The notes: generated from the letters alone by a model not told the origin. Positions 47,681 to 58,099 are shown, counted from the first letter of the stretch. The stretch is 64,000 nt of DNA from Hyphomonadaceae bacterium JAD_PAG50586_4 (GCA_023242925.1 CP096134.1:248001-312000), one strand, 5' to 3'. Translations and numbers: made by a program.

Positions 47681-50049
47681 GAGCGCGGCGTCCGGCGCCA
47701 ACGAGCAGCTTGGTGCGCCGCGGCGATTACGGAGGCCGCATCAATTCCATGCTTTGCATAGAGGTCGGGTAGGTCGCCTGACTCTCCAAAGCGCGTGACG
47801 CCCAACGCGTGCACCGGATGTCGGGCCACCGCGCCTATCCACGAAAGTGTGAGAGGATGACCGTCAATCAATGTGACTAGTCCGGCGTCAGCAGGCACGA
47901 GCGACAATAACGACTCTATATGCGCCGCTCGCCCAATGCCTTTAGCGCGATCGGCACAGGCCGCGTGCCAATCATTGTAGAGCCGGTCGGGTGAGGTGAT
48001 GGCAAGCAGGCCAAGCCCTGGATAGTCCTCGATGAGGGTAGCAACTGCCTCCATCGCTTCTGGCGCAATAGCGCCGCAATAAGCGATGGCGACTGGGCTT
48101 GAACCTTCGGGCTTGCGCAACCAATAAGCGCCCTCGATCAGGTCTGCTTCCTGCTCTTCAGTCAGTGCGCGCGGCAATTGCGGAATAGTGCGCGTAGAGA
48201 GGCGCAGATAAACGGAGCCACCTTGTTTGGCCTGCATGTGGCCAAAGCCCCAGCGCATGAGCGTTGAAAGTTCATCGACATAAGCAGGTTCGAAGTATGC
48301 GAGGCCCGGCTGACCGATCCCGATCAGCGGGCTGTTGATGGATTGGTGAGCTCCACCCTCCGGGGCAAGGGTTATACCCGAAGGTGTCGCGACCAGCATA
48401 AAGCGGGCGTCCTGATAGCAGGCGTAGTTCAACGCATCGAGGCCGCGGGCAATGAAGGGATCGTAAAGCGTGCCAATCGGCAAGAGGCGTTCGCCCCAAA
48501 GATCGCCAGCGAGGCCCAAAGCCGCTAGCAATAGAAACAGATTGTTCTCAGCGATCCCGAGCTCAATGTGTTGGCCCGACGAACCGCCTCCCCATTTTTG
48601 CGTCGATGGGATTTTCGAGTCGCGAAAAACGTCCGGCGATGGGTTGCGCCGAAAGAGGCCGCATAGATTTACAAACCCGCCAAGATTAGTGGAGACGGTG
48701 ACGTCCGGCGAGGTGGTGACAAGTCGCGCAGCGAAGTCAGGGCTGGCTTTGACGAGGTCGACGAGAATGCGCCCGAACCCGGCTTGCGTGGACATTTCTT
48801 CGGCGCGAGGTCTTGGAAAAGTCTCACGGTCTGGGGTCTCAATGAGGGACGCTGCCGTTGTCGCGGTCTTTGTCGCGCGCGCAAAGGGCGTCGATGAAAG
48901 AAAGGTGCGAAGCGCTGTGGCGTCTTGTGGGGATAGTCCCGCAAGAGGGGACCATTCATGCCCAGCTGCGATTCCCATACTCTCACGCAAAGCCTCGATC
49001 TGGGTCGGGGTCATTAGCCCGGCGTGATTGTCTTTGTGACCCGCGAACGGAAGCCCGTGGCCCTTGATCGTGTAGGCGGTGAAGAGCGTAGGCGTGTCAT
49101 CGTCCGCTGCCGCAAAAGCCTCAAGCAGCGTGTCCACGCAGTGGCCGCCGAGGCCGGTCATCAAAGCGGCGAGGCTGTCGTCGTCGTATGATTCAATGAG
49201 GGCTTGGCCACGAGGGCTAAGATCACGTGAGAGCCGTCCACGCCACGCACTCGCGCCCTGATAGGTGAGTGCTGCGTAATCTGCGTTGGCGCACTGATCG
49301 ATCCAGTCTCGCAATTCGTTGCCGCCAGCGCGCGCGAACGCTTCACGTTGCCGCTTGCCATATTTGAGCGTGACGACACGCCATCCCGCAGTGTCAAAGA
49401 TGTCCTCAAACCGGTCGAACATACGTTCTGCGGTAGTTGCATCTAAGCTTTGGCGATTGTAGTCGACGATCCACCACACGTTGCGGATGTTGTGCTTGTA
49501 TGCCTCAATGAGGGCTTCGTAGATGTTGCCTTCGTCGAGTTCAGCGTCGCCGAGAAGAGCGATCATGCGGCCTTCGCGCGCGGGATCGAGCCAACCATGG
49601 GCTTTGAGGTAATCCTGCGTCAGAGCTGCGAAAGCCGTGACGGCGACGCCCAGGCCTACAGAGCCGGTGGAAAAATCCACGTTGATCTTGTCTTTGGTGC
49701 GAGATGGGTACGATTGGGCGCCGCCAAGACTACGAAAACTCTGCAATTGCTCAAGGCTCTGGCGGCCGAGCAGGTATTCAATCGCGTGCAATAAAGGAGA
49801 AGCGTGAGGCTTGACCGCGACTCGGTCGGCTTCACGCAAGGCGGCGAAATAGAGCGTCGCCATGATGGTGGTCATTGAGGCGCACGAGGCTTGGTGTCCA
49901 CCGACCTTTAGCCCATCGCGGCTCTCCCGCAGATGGTTGGCGTTGTGAATGGTCCATGCCGAAAGCCACCGGAGCCGCGCGTCGAGTAGCCCGATCATGC
50001 GCACGTGTTCGGTGTTGGTGATGACATCTGGCGCAGTCAGGGTGTTCAT
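47677..50049 (-). CDS. Homodimeric 2-oxoacid dehydrogenase E1 (AceE/MdeB type)
   Basis: 790 residues. The thiamine diphosphate motif GDAELDEGNIYEALIEAYKHNIRNVWWIVDYNRQ is complete; GHQASCASMTTIMATLYF, TIKGHGLPFAGHKDNH and AEGG-like LAPEGGAHQS follow. It is shorter than AceE (about 890) and no E2 or E3 genes are nearby. Similar proteins include MdeB, used for 2-oxobutyrate in methionine breakdown. Likely decarboxylates a 2-oxo acid from the adjacent aminotransferase or dehydrogenase, borrowing E2/E3 from elsewhere. Confidence 0.85.
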   Translation of the reverse strand: MNTLTAPDVITNTEHVRMIGLLDARLRWLSAWTIHNANHLRESRDGLKVGGHQASCASMTTIMATLYFAALREADRVAVKPHASPLLHAIEYLLGRQSLEQLQSFRSLGGAQSYPSRTKDKINVDFSTGSVGLGVAVTAFAALTQDYLKAHGWLDPAREGRMIALLGDAELDEGNIYEALIEAYKHNIRNVWWIVDYNRQSLDATTAERMFDRFEDIFDTAGWRVVTLKYGKRQREAFARAGGNELRDWIDQCANADYAALTYQGASAWRGRLSRDLSPRGQALIESYDDDSLAALMTGLGGHCVDTLLEAFAAADDDTPTLFTAYTIKGHGLPFAGHKDNHAGLMTPTQIEALRESMGIAAGHEWSPLAGLSPQDATALRTFLSSTPFARATKTATTAASLIETPDRETFPRPRAEEMSTQAGFGRILVDLVKASPDFAARLVTTSPDVTVSTNLGGFVNLCGLFRRNPSPDVFRDSKIPSTQKWGGGSSGQHIELGIAENNLFLLLAALGLAGDLWGERLLPIGTLYDPFIARGLDALNYACYQDARFMLVATPSGITLAPEGGAHQSINSPLIGIGQPGLAYFEPAYVDELSTLMRWGFGHMQAKQGGSVYLRLSTRTIPQLPRALTEEQEADLIEGAYWLRKPEGSSPVAIAYCGAIAPEAMEAVATLIEDYPGLGLLAITSPDRLYNDWHAACADRAKGIGRAAHIESLLSLVPADAGLVTLIDGHPLTLSWIGAVARHPVHALGVTRFGESGDLPDLYAKHGIDAASVIAAAHQAARWRRTPRS

Positions 50050-50067
50050 TTGGGCCGCTTTTAGACT

Positions 50068-51603
50068 TCAGATTTGGCGATCGTGTCCAATCCAATAAGG
50101 ATCGCGCAGGCGTCGCTTGAAGATCTTGCCTGAGTCTTCGCGCGGCAGGGCCATCTTGATCTCAAGCACGCGGGGCAGTTTAAAATCTGCAAGTCGTGGC
50201 TGAAGAAACGCGCGTACGCTTTGAAGGTCGGGATCGGCGCCCGGACGGGGCTCGACAACCGCACAAACTTGTTCGCCGAATTCTGGGTGGGGTATGCCAA
50301 AGACCGCGCAATCTGCGACTTCCGGCATGGCGAGGAGTTCGGCTTCGATCTCAGCCGGATAGATGTTCACTCCGCCGCTGATGATGATGTCGCGGGCACG
50401 GTCGCGCAGAAACAGAAAGCCGTCGTCATCGAGATAGCCGATGTCGCCAAGCGATACGAAGCCGTCCCGTTCGATCGCAGCGCGGTCTTTCTCGCGCTGA
50501 TGATACGTGAAGTCGGGAAAGGCTGAGTTGCGGATGTAAACCTCGCCGACTTCCCCAGGCCCCAATATCGCCCCGTCGGGCGAGATAATGCGGAGAGCGC
50601 AACCGTCCATCGCTTTGCCGACGGTGCCGGGTTTTGCGAGAGCTTCTTCAGATGTGCACGCGACTGCACCGCCGGTTTCGGTGCCGCCGTAATATTCTCG
50701 TATGACCGGGCCCCACCATTCGATCATCGCGCGCTTTATGTTCGGCGGGCAGGGCGCAGCAGCGTGAGCGACAAATTCAAGCGAAGATAGGTCATAGCCG
50801 CTGCGCGTTGCCTCCGGCAGCGCCAGAAGCCTTGAGAACATTGTTGGCACCATGTGCACATGCGTGATGGCGTGCTTCGCAATGAGCGCCAGAAGTGCCT
50901 CCGGTTCGAATTTTGGCTGAAGGATCACGAGCCCGCCTGCGCGCGCTGCCCAAAGGCCGTAAAGATTCGGAGCGGCGTGATACATCGGCCCGGTGATGAC
51001 CGTGCGCACCGGTCGGGTTAGCGATAGTCCCAGCGCCGTTTCTACGAGGCGCGCCATCGACGCTGCCATCGCCGCATCAGCCGGTGCGCGGCGAACCCCT
51101 TTGGGTTTGCCGGTGGTGCCAGACGTATAGATGATGGCGTTGCGACTGGGCGTAACTGGCCCGCTCCAGGGGGCGCTTTTGGCGATGAGTGCTTCCCAAC
51201 GCAGCGATGCGCTTGGCGGGGGCGTTGGGGACGCCGCCAAATCGTATGCCCGCACGATCTCGCTCGGAGTGTCTACGACAATCAGCTTGATGCCGTCTGG
51301 CAATATCGCCTTTACCTCGCCGAGGAGGTCTTGGTGGACAATCAGTGCTTTGGCGGCGCAATCTTGCAGGATGTAGCCGATCTCATTGGCTTTGAAGTGC
51401 CAGTTGATCGGCACCGCATAGGCGCCCAGACGGTCCGCAGCGAAACTTGCCTCGAAGAATGCGAAGTCATTGCGCAAGAGCGTTGCGACGCAATCGCCTT
51501 CACCAACGCCTAGGTTGGCCAAGGCAGTGGCGCCCCGTGCGGCCCTTTCATCGAGGTGTTGCTTATCGAGCCGCCGATCGCCGCTTAAAATCGCCCCGCT
51601 CAT
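50068..51603 (-). CDS. AMP-dependent acyl-CoA ligase
   Basis: 511 residues. AIIYTSGTTGKPKGV P-loop, REYYGGTETGG, SLGDIGYLDDDGFLFLRDRARDIIISGGVNIYP and the lysine in EDSGKIFKRRLRD. Similar to ligases for bulky or branched acids such as bile-acid CoA ligases. It follows an AMACR-type gene, so it may activate a 2-methyl-branched acid. 18 bp upstream of the E1 gene. Confidence 0.88.
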   Translation of the reverse strand: MSGAILSGDRRLDKQHLDERAARGATALANLGVGEGDCVATLLRNDFAFFEASFAADRLGAYAVPINWHFKANEIGYILQDCAAKALIVHQDLLGEVKAILPDGIKLIVVDTPSEIVRAYDLAASPTPPPSASLRWEALIAKSAPWSGPVTPSRNAIIYTSGTTGKPKGVRRAPADAAMAASMARLVETALGLSLTRPVRTVITGPMYHAAPNLYGLWAARAGGLVILQPKFEPEALLALIAKHAITHVHMVPTMFSRLLALPEATRSGYDLSSLEFVAHAAAPCPPNIKRAMIEWWGPVIREYYGGTETGGAVACTSEEALAKPGTVGKAMDGCALRIISPDGAILGPGEVGEVYIRNSAFPDFTYHQREKDRAAIERDGFVSLGDIGYLDDDGFLFLRDRARDIIISGGVNIYPAEIEAELLAMPEVADCAVFGIPHPEFGEQVCAVVEPRPGADPDLQSVRAFLQPRLADFKLPRVLEIKMALPREDSGKIFKRRLRDPYWIGHDRQI

Positions 51604-51643
51604 AAACCTGCTTCTCCGTGTCTGAACGTGAAGCTCTCATGTC

Positions 51644-51662
51644 TTGAACGATCGGTCAATTC
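51644..51662. promoter_or_regulatory. Shared catabolic operator, site 1
   Basis: TTGAACGATCGGTCAATT, near-perfect palindrome (TTGAaCGATCGgTCAA). It lies 41 bp upstream of the acyl-CoA ligase start. One of three similar sites in the 50-64 kb region. Confidence 0.55.
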
Positions 51663-51671
51663 ATGTGGCGG

Positions 51672-52772
51672 TCAGGTTGCGATATCCCAGTCGCGCCAAA
51701 CGCTGCCTTCATCGCCGCCAATGCGCGGTGGAGGGCCCTGTATTGCGCCAGGTGTTCTAGAAAAACGCGGCGCAGGTGCGGGTTGGATATGGCCGTTTTG
51801 GGTGACGAAGGTCTGGCGCGCCTGATTGTGCGGATGAGCATGGGCTTCGCCCATGGCAAGCACAGGGGAGATGCAAACGTCCAAGTGCTGGAGGCGCGAC
51901 AACCAAGATGCCTGATCTAGACTGAGAAAGATCGACTCCAGGCGCGCGCGCATCGCCGGCCAGTCGCGCTCGTCGTGCTGGCGTAGCGCGGCTTCGGCTT
52001 CGATTCCAAGCGCGTCCAACAGGCGCGCGTAGAAATGGTGTTCATAGGCGCCGACTGCGATGTAACCGCCGCATGCGCAGCGATAGGTATTGTAGAAGGG
52101 CGCTCCACCATCCAGGTCGTTGGCTTCGCGAGCGTCGGTCCACGCGCCCATAATGCGTTTGCCCATGATCATGTTCATGAGTGAGGCGGCGCCATCACTC
52201 ATGGCTGCGTCGACGACTTGGCCCTGTCCGCTTTCGCGCGCATGAATCAATGCGGCGAGCAATCCGAACGCGAGATAAAGCGCGCCGCCGCCCAGGTCCC
52301 CTATAAGGTTGAGGGGCGCCATTGGTTTGTCGGCGGTTCCGATCGCAGCAAGCGCCCCGGAAATAGCGATATAATTGATGTCATGGCCGGCAAGGCGCGC
52401 AAGCGGTCCATCTTGGCCAAATCCGCTCATGCGCCCGTAGATAAGCTTGGCGTTTCTGGCGAGCACAATTTCTGGGCCTAGTCCCAGACGCTCCATCACT
52501 CCGGGGCGAAATCCTTCGATGAGGATATCGGCACGATCGCAAAGCGACAGCGCGCGCGAAGTCCCAACGCTGGTCTTCAGATCACATAAAACCGAACGAC
52601 GGCCACGCTCTGTTATGAGTGCTGGGTCTCGATCTTTGGTGTCGGGACGATCGATGCGGACAACATCGGCTCCCAAGTCCGATAGCAGCATCGCACAGAA
52701 TGGCGCCGGGCCAATGCCCGCAAATTCGACAACCCGCAAACCCAAGAGAGGGCCGCTAGCACAGCTGCTCAC
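51672..52772 (-). CDS. Alpha-methylacyl-CoA racemase / CaiB-BaiF CoA-transferase
   Basis: 366 residues. N-terminal LLGLRVVEFAGIGPAPFCAMLLSDLGADVVRID and RSVLCDLK; the likely catalytic pair of AMACR is His in AGHDINYIA and Asp in NLIGDLGGGALYLAFG. The length and GHD motif favour racemase over CoA-transferase. It would epimerise a 2-methylacyl-CoA before beta-oxidation. Its start overlaps the stop of the M55 gene (ATGA). Confidence 0.85.
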   Translation of the reverse strand: MSSCASGPLLGLRVVEFAGIGPAPFCAMLLSDLGADVVRIDRPDTKDRDPALITERGRRSVLCDLKTSVGTSRALSLCDRADILIEGFRPGVMERLGLGPEIVLARNAKLIYGRMSGFGQDGPLARLAGHDINYIAISGALAAIGTADKPMAPLNLIGDLGGGALYLAFGLLAALIHARESGQGQVVDAAMSDGAASLMNMIMGKRIMGAWTDAREANDLDGGAPFYNTYRCACGGYIAVGAYEHHFYARLLDALGIEAEAALRQHDERDWPAMRARLESIFLSLDQASWLSRLQHLDVCISPVLAMGEAHAHPHNQARQTFVTQNGHIQPAPAPRFSRTPGAIQGPPPRIGGDEGSVWRDWDIAT

Positions 52773-53608
52773 GGAGTTTCGCCATAGCGCGGCAGGCCGG
52801 AGGGAATGTAGAAGCTCACGAAACTGATGAATTTCATCATGGTGACGGCGTCCTGGAAACGCGCCTCAATCGTGTAGGCGTCAATGCTTTCAAGCCACGG
52901 CAGATAACTTAGCATTTCCGGTTGGCTGCGCTCTTGAAATTCAAGTGCCAGCAAAAGGCTTTCCGGCTGCGCCACGGCCTTGGCGCGCTTCTGGCGCAGC
53001 GCCTTTTCCACGCCTGCTTTGATGAGGGCGCAAGACGCTTTAGGCGTAAGCGTATTGATGCTTGTCTTGCCGATGGCTTCCTTGGTGATGATTGTTTCGA
53101 CGTCGGGGAGCGTGTCCCGCACATGAGCGATGTAATCATGGTCGCCGGAGCTAAACACGAGGGGGACGCCAAAATGCCCGGCCACCAGGGCATTGAGCGT
53201 CGTTTCTGATTGTGAAACGCCATTTACACGGATGTCGCGGAACGCGCCTGTGAAGGTATGGGCGAGCACTGCGAGACGCGCTTGCGCCGATCCGTGGTGA
53301 CCGACAAATACGGCTGCCTCAAAGATCCCATGCTCGATCCCTTGCATTTGCAATAGGGGCCGCGGCCAAGAGCGAACGATGCGCACATTCTCTTTGAAGC
53401 GGTCGAGCAACAGCATGTGCGCGGTGCCGTGACCGTCGGCGACAACGAACTCCGTGGCGCCCGCCGCCTCAGCGCCCTCAATCGCCGCGAGAACCTCCTC
53501 GGTGTACCATTTGCGTCCAAGATCAAACTCAAAGCGGTTCGGACCCGTGCTCGGCAAGTGCGCGACGCCAGCGACACCCTCGATGTCGGCGGAAATAAAA
53601 ATGCGCAT
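52769..53608 (-). CDS. M55 D-aminopeptidase (DppA family)
   Basis: 279 residues. Metal and active-site blocks: IFISADIEGVAGV (Asp, Glu), VADGHGTAHML, FVGHHGSAQ, and VNGVSQSETTLNALVAGHFGVP. DppA of Bacillus is a zinc D-aminopeptidase forming decamers, specific for D-Ala peptides. In this operon it would release N-terminal D-residues. Two bp downstream of the aminotransferase. Confidence 0.9.
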   Translation of the reverse strand: MRIFISADIEGVAGVAHLPSTGPNRFEFDLGRKWYTEEVLAAIEGAEAAGATEFVVADGHGTAHMLLLDRFKENVRIVRSWPRPLLQMQGIEHGIFEAAVFVGHHGSAQARLAVLAHTFTGAFRDIRVNGVSQSETTLNALVAGHFGVPLVFSSGDHDYIAHVRDTLPDVETIITKEAIGKTSINTLTPKASCALIKAGVEKALRQKRAKAVAQPESLLLALEFQERSQPEMLSYLPWLESIDAYTIEARFQDAVTMMKFISFVSFYIPSGLPRYGETP

Positions 53609-53610
53609 GA

Positions 53611-54950
53611 TCAGGCGGCCTTACGCACAGCCGCGATCGCCTCGTCGATGCTTGGGGCAAGCTTATCGACAATCTCGGCGATGTGCGTCTCGTTGATGAT
53701 GAAAGGCGGCGCGAGCAGCACGTGGTCGCCGTTGACGCCATCTGCAGTGCCAAAGCCGGGGTAACAAATGAGGCCGCGGGCGAAAGCGGTTTTCTGCAGC
53801 GTGTTCCAGAGCATGGTTTCGGCGGGAAACGGCGCTTTGGTCTCGCGATCTGCGACGAGTTCGACACCAATCAGTAGGCCGCGACCGCGAATGTCGCCGA
53901 CATGAGGATGCTGGCCGAGCCGGTCGCGGAGCGCCTCGCGCAAGCGGGCGCCCATTGCTTGCACATTCTCAAGCAGATTTTCTGAGCGGACAGTATCGAT
54001 GACGGCAGTTGCGGCTGCGGCTGCGGTGGCGTGCCCGTTATAAGTGTGTCCGTGAAAAAAGAAGCCTCGGCCGCGTGCTATGGTGTCGACTACGCCGTTG
54101 CTTACTAAGATCGCGCTAATCGGCTGATAACCTGCGCCCAAGCCCTTTGCGACAACAGCAATGTCGGGCACGACGCCATCTTGTTCGCATGACAGATAGG
54201 TGCCCGTGCGACCGCAGCCGGAAAGAATCTCATCAAGTATCAACAACACGCCGTGCTTGCGGCATACTTCGGCGATTGCTTTGAAATAGCCTGGAACTGG
54301 AGGCACGCAGCCTGCGGTCGCGCCGACAACAGTTTCTGCAACGAAGGCGGCCACTGTGTCGGGGCCCAGCTCTTCGATCTGCGCATTTAGTTCTTGCGCT
54401 AGGCGCGCGCCATAAGCCTCTGAGGTCTCGTCCACGCTGCGGTCGCGATACTCGTAGCAGGGTGAGACGAAATGTGATTCCGGCAGGAATTGTTCGAAAA
54501 GCATACGGCGGATTTGATTGCCGCTGATGGCGAGCCCGCCAATAGCGCAGCCGTGATAGCTTTGGCGGCGAGAGATAAACCGTCGACGCTGCGGCTCGCC
54601 ACGTTCATTGTGATATTGCATCGCAAGTTTTAGCGCGCCGTCCATGGATTCCGAACCGCCGGAGCCGGGAAACACCCAGTCCAGCCCTGGAGGCGTCATC
54701 TCCACCAATTTATCGGCAAACGTTTCGAGCGCTTCGGTGGTGAAATAGGCATTGTACACGTAGGCGAGTTTTTTGATTGGCGGGCGATAGCGTCACTGAT
54801 CTTGTGGGCGCTGTGTCCCAAGCACGACACTCCCGCGCCCGAGGCGCTGTCGATGTAGCGCTTGCCCTGCGCATCGATCAGGTAGGGTCCGTCTCCCGCC
54901 ACCGCGACCGGGTAGGGTGTGTTGAGCAAGCGGTGCATGATGTGGGTCAC
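53611..54950 (-). CDS. Class III aminotransferase, one frameshift
   Basis: GTG start at 54950 with AGGAAG upstream: THIMHRLLNTPYPVAVAGDGPYLIDAQGKRYIDSASGAGV. An A is missing in the T6 run (plus strand) at 54769-54774; with it the frame reads RQSKKLAYVYNAYFTTEALE. Main part: FPGSGGSESMDGALKLA, SYHGCAIGG, LLILDEILSGCGRTG and the PLP lysine in VVAKGLGAGYQP. Omega-type aminotransferases use D- or beta-amino acids or amines as donors. Confidence 0.87.
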
Positions 54951-54984
54951 GGGGGCTTCCTGCGGATTGTGTCTTGTAATGTCC

Positions 54985-55001
54985 GAACGCTCGTTCAATG
55001 A
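54985..55001. promoter_or_regulatory. Shared catabolic operator, site 2
   Basis: GAACGCTCGTTCAATGA: GAACG and CGTTC arms with a two-base centre. It lies between the divergent aminotransferase and ABC permease genes and could control both. Confidence 0.55.
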
Positions 55002-55077
55002 TAGGCTGGGTTTTGGTAGCCACGCAAGCGTTTCGGCGCGAGCTTGAGCGACGACATAGGCCAAGCGGAGCGGACAA

Positions 55078-56093
55078 GTGAGGCTGGCGGGCGTACTGGT
55101 TCGACGTTTGGCAATGCTTCCGCTCGTGTTGCTGGGAGTGGTGCTCGTCACCTTTTTCATATCACGCGTCGCCCCGGGCGACCCGGCGCAACTTGTGGCA
55201 GGCCCGCGCGCCAGCCCCGAAGCAGTCGCCGCAATTCGCGAACGGCTCAATCTCGATGCGCCGATATTAGAGCAGTTTACTGCCTATGTCGGCGCGCTCG
55301 CCCGAGGCGATCTTGGGCAATCCATTATGTCCGACAGACCCGTTGCTGAAGAAATTTTCAGCTACATGCCGGCGACCCTTGAATTGATGCTGTGCGCATT
55401 CTTGCTGACTTTGCTCGTCGGCGTTCCGCTTGGCGTGCTCACCGCGCTTTACCGCGATCGCTGGCCGGATATTGGAGGGCGAGTAGTCGCGATCGCGGGT
55501 ATCTCTATCCCGACGTTTTGGCTCGGTTTGTTGTTGCTGCTGTTGTTCTATAGCGTGCTGGGCATCGCCCCGGGCGCGGGGCGGCTTGATAGCAGCGTCG
55601 TAGCACCCCGACTCAGACGGGCCTTTATGTGGTCGACAGTCTGATCGTTGGGGATTGGGCGGCGCTCTCCAGCGCACTTCGGCACTTGGCGCTCCCAGCG
55701 CTGACGCTCGCCGCAGCATCCGTTGGCGTGGTGGTGAGGTTGGTGCGCGGTTCCATGATCGAGGTGCTGACGCAGGACTACGTGCGTACAGCTCGAGCGT
55801 TCGGCTTACCTAAGCGTCAGATCATTTTGCAGTATGCGCTCCCAAACGCCCTCGTGCCTTTTGTTACGGTCATGGGGCTTGAGCTGTCGTCACTTTTATT
55901 CGGATCTGTGGTGATCGAGAGCGTGTTTGGCTGGCCGGGATTGGGAAGCTTCGTACTCGCCGCCATCCTGAACCTTGATTTTCCCGTGATCATGGGTTTT
56001 GCCGTGATTGCGTCTTTTGCGTTCGTGGCGGCAAATCTGCTGGTTGATCTCCTATACATGGTTCTGGATCCGCGTGTGCGAGGGCTGGCATGA
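55078..56093 (+). CDS. Dipeptide ABC transporter permease (DppB-like), frameshifted
   Basis: GTG start at 55078 with GGAG before it. RLAMLPLVLLGVVLVTFFISRVAPGDP, RERLNLD and YVGALARGDLGQS are standard for the first dipeptide/oligopeptide permease. The frame changes near 55615 (RLR to TGLYVVDSLIVGDW), after which EVLTQDYVRTARAFGLPKRQIILQYALPNAL carries the EAA loop that docks the ATPase. Inner membrane, six helices. Overlaps the next gene (ATGA). Confidence 0.87.
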
Positions 56094-56883
56094 AGCTGCA
56101 ACCGATTGCTCTCGGCGCTTGCGCTGTGCTTGTGCTTTTGTCGCTCGCAGCCATCGCCGCACCTTGGATCAGTCCCTATCCACCCGATGCGATGGATCTT
56201 CAGGCGATTCTGCGACCGCCCTCTTCTGCGCATTGGGCAGGGACGGACGAACTGGGGCGCGATATTTTTCGCGGCTCTTACATGGCGCGCGTCCATCTTT
56301 GTTGAGCGCGGTGGCGATTGTTGCCATTGGCGCCATCATTGGAATGGCTGCAGGCTGCTTCTCGGGGCTAGTTGGCGGCGTAGTGGATTTCGTCATCATG
56401 CGCCTGGTGGATATGATGTTGGCGCTACCAGGTTTGGTCATCGCCATGGCGTTGACTGCGGCTTTGGGGCCGAGCTTAGTCAACGCCGTCATTGCACTCG
56501 GCATATTGTCGATTCCCGGATACGTTCGGCTGGCGCGTGGTTTGGCGCTGGCGTTGCGGGAGCGTGAGTTCGTTCAAGCTGCCCGCGCCATGGGCGCGGG
56601 CACCATTTTTATCGCGAGGCGCCACATCGCGCCGAACGTGGCGCCGGCGATGATGGTCTATGCGAGCTTTCATTTTGGCGGCGCCTTGCTTGCCTCGTCA
56701 GCACTGAGCTTCATCGGCCTTGGCATGCAGCCACCGCACGCAGAGTGGGGCGCCATGGTTGGCGGCGGCCGTGAATACGTGCTGGCGGCGTGGTGGTACG
56801 TGACGTTCCCGGGTCTTGTGGTGGCGCTCGGCGCGCTGTCCGCAAACATCCTTGGAGACGCCTTGCGGGATCTGACCGACTAA
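56090..56883 (+). CDS. Dipeptide ABC transporter permease (DppC-like), frameshifted
   Basis: MKLQPIALGACAVLVLLSLAAIAAPWISPYPP, then HWAGTDELGRDIFSRLLHGARPSL once one T is added to the T5 run at 56265-56269. Helices and the EAA loop (EREFVQAARAMGAGTIFIARRHIAPN) follow; ends ANILGDALRDLTD. Forms the pore with the preceding permease; the binding protein and ATPase are encoded at 59229 and 63849. Confidence 0.87.
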
Positions 56884-58010
56884 CTCGCGATCGCGGGCCG
56901 TCCGGGGAGATGTGCTCGGGCGCAACGCCGAGTTCTGCAAGCGCCGCGGGCCATTCTTGTTGAAGAATGAGTGCAGCGCTCGCAGCCGCCATAGCGGGCG
57001 ATGTTTGCAGGCCATAGCCGCCTTGTCCGGCCAGCCAGAAAAACCCGGCGCGTCCGGCGCAAAACCAGCCGTTGGCACGCGGTCTTTCACGAAGGAGCGC
57101 AGGCCCGCCCAGCGATGGGCGATCCGCGAAACATTCATCGTAGTGTATTCTTCGACGCGGTAGGCAGCGAGCGCAATGTCGTAGTCCTCAGGTTGCGCAT
57201 CGACGGGATCGCTGGGAATTTCATCGACCGGCGAGGCGAGCAAGCGCCCCCCTCAGGCAGCATGTAGAATTCGTCGACCGTCGTCTTTACGAACGGCCAG
57301 TCACGCGTCTCGATGTTGTCAGGTGGGTCGAACGCAATAATCGTTCGCCGTAGAGGTGACAGACCGAGCGGTTTGACACCCGCTAGCCGCGCGACCTCAT
57401 CTGCCCACGCGCCCGCAGCATTGACAACGACGCCCGCGCGCCACGCTTTGTCGCCAGACTGCAGCAGCCACGCTCCGTGCTCGCGCGTTATTGAATCGAC
57501 GCGCACGCCGGTCTCGATCTGGCCGCCATTGCGTCGCAGCGTGCGCGCGAAACCTTGCTGCAGGGCATCGGCATCAAGTTTGCGACCGGTTTCATCCACC
57601 ACGCCTGCGATGATTGCATCGGGCCCAGTGCGCAGCACCGGGAGAAGATCCAACATCTCCGGCACGCCAACATGATGCACTTGATCAGAGAACATGCGCA
57701 TGCCGTCATACAGCGCGTTCAAGCCGTCAATCATATCCGAGCGTGCAATCCAGAGCGCGGCCTTGGGTGTTGAGAGTGGCGCGCCTTGGTCCGAGGTCTG
57801 CTCAAAGAAGGGGCGGCTGAACGTCGTCAGAGCGCGAACCGTGCGATTACCGATGCCAAGGTGATAAAAAGTCGCGCTGCGTCCGGACGAATGATAGCCT
57901 GGGGCGGCTTCAGCTTCCAGCACGACAACGCGTGCGTGCGTTGAGAGCGCCGCTGCGGCCGATAGGCCGGCGATGCCGCCGCCTATCACCAACACGTCAA
58001 AGGAGGTCAT
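56880..58010 (-). CDS. D-amino-acid oxidase-like FAD enzyme, two frameshifts
   Basis: Starts MTSFDVLVIGGGIAGLSAAAALS (FAD-binding), then YHSSGRSATFYHLG and VVNAAGAWADEVARLAG. One G missing in the C6 run (plus strand) at 57247-57252 restores EGGRLLASPVDEIP; one T missing at 57039-57043 restores PGFFWLAGQGGYGLQTSPA. DAO-family oxidoreductases oxidise D-amino acids or N-methyl or glycine-type substrates to imino acids. The precise C-terminus near 56880 is unsure; it converges with the permease gene. Confidence 0.83.
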
Positions 58011-58099
58011 CTGTCGCGATCTCCCGATTGACCGTGCTCAATAGCATCGACCCAGACTTCTAACTTCTTGTTGGCAATCTGCGTCATTGGCGTTTCCAT
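58007..58099 (-). CDS. Possible 30-residue protein between two operon genes
   Basis: METPMTQIANKKLEVWVDA...GDRDR. Its ATG directly follows the TAA of the DmpA-type gene, and its TGA overlaps the ATG of the oxidase gene. That exact fit suggests translation, as a small protein or a coupling leader. No family recognised. Confidence 0.35.
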   Translation of the reverse strand: METPMTQIANKKLEVWVDAIEHGQSGDRDR

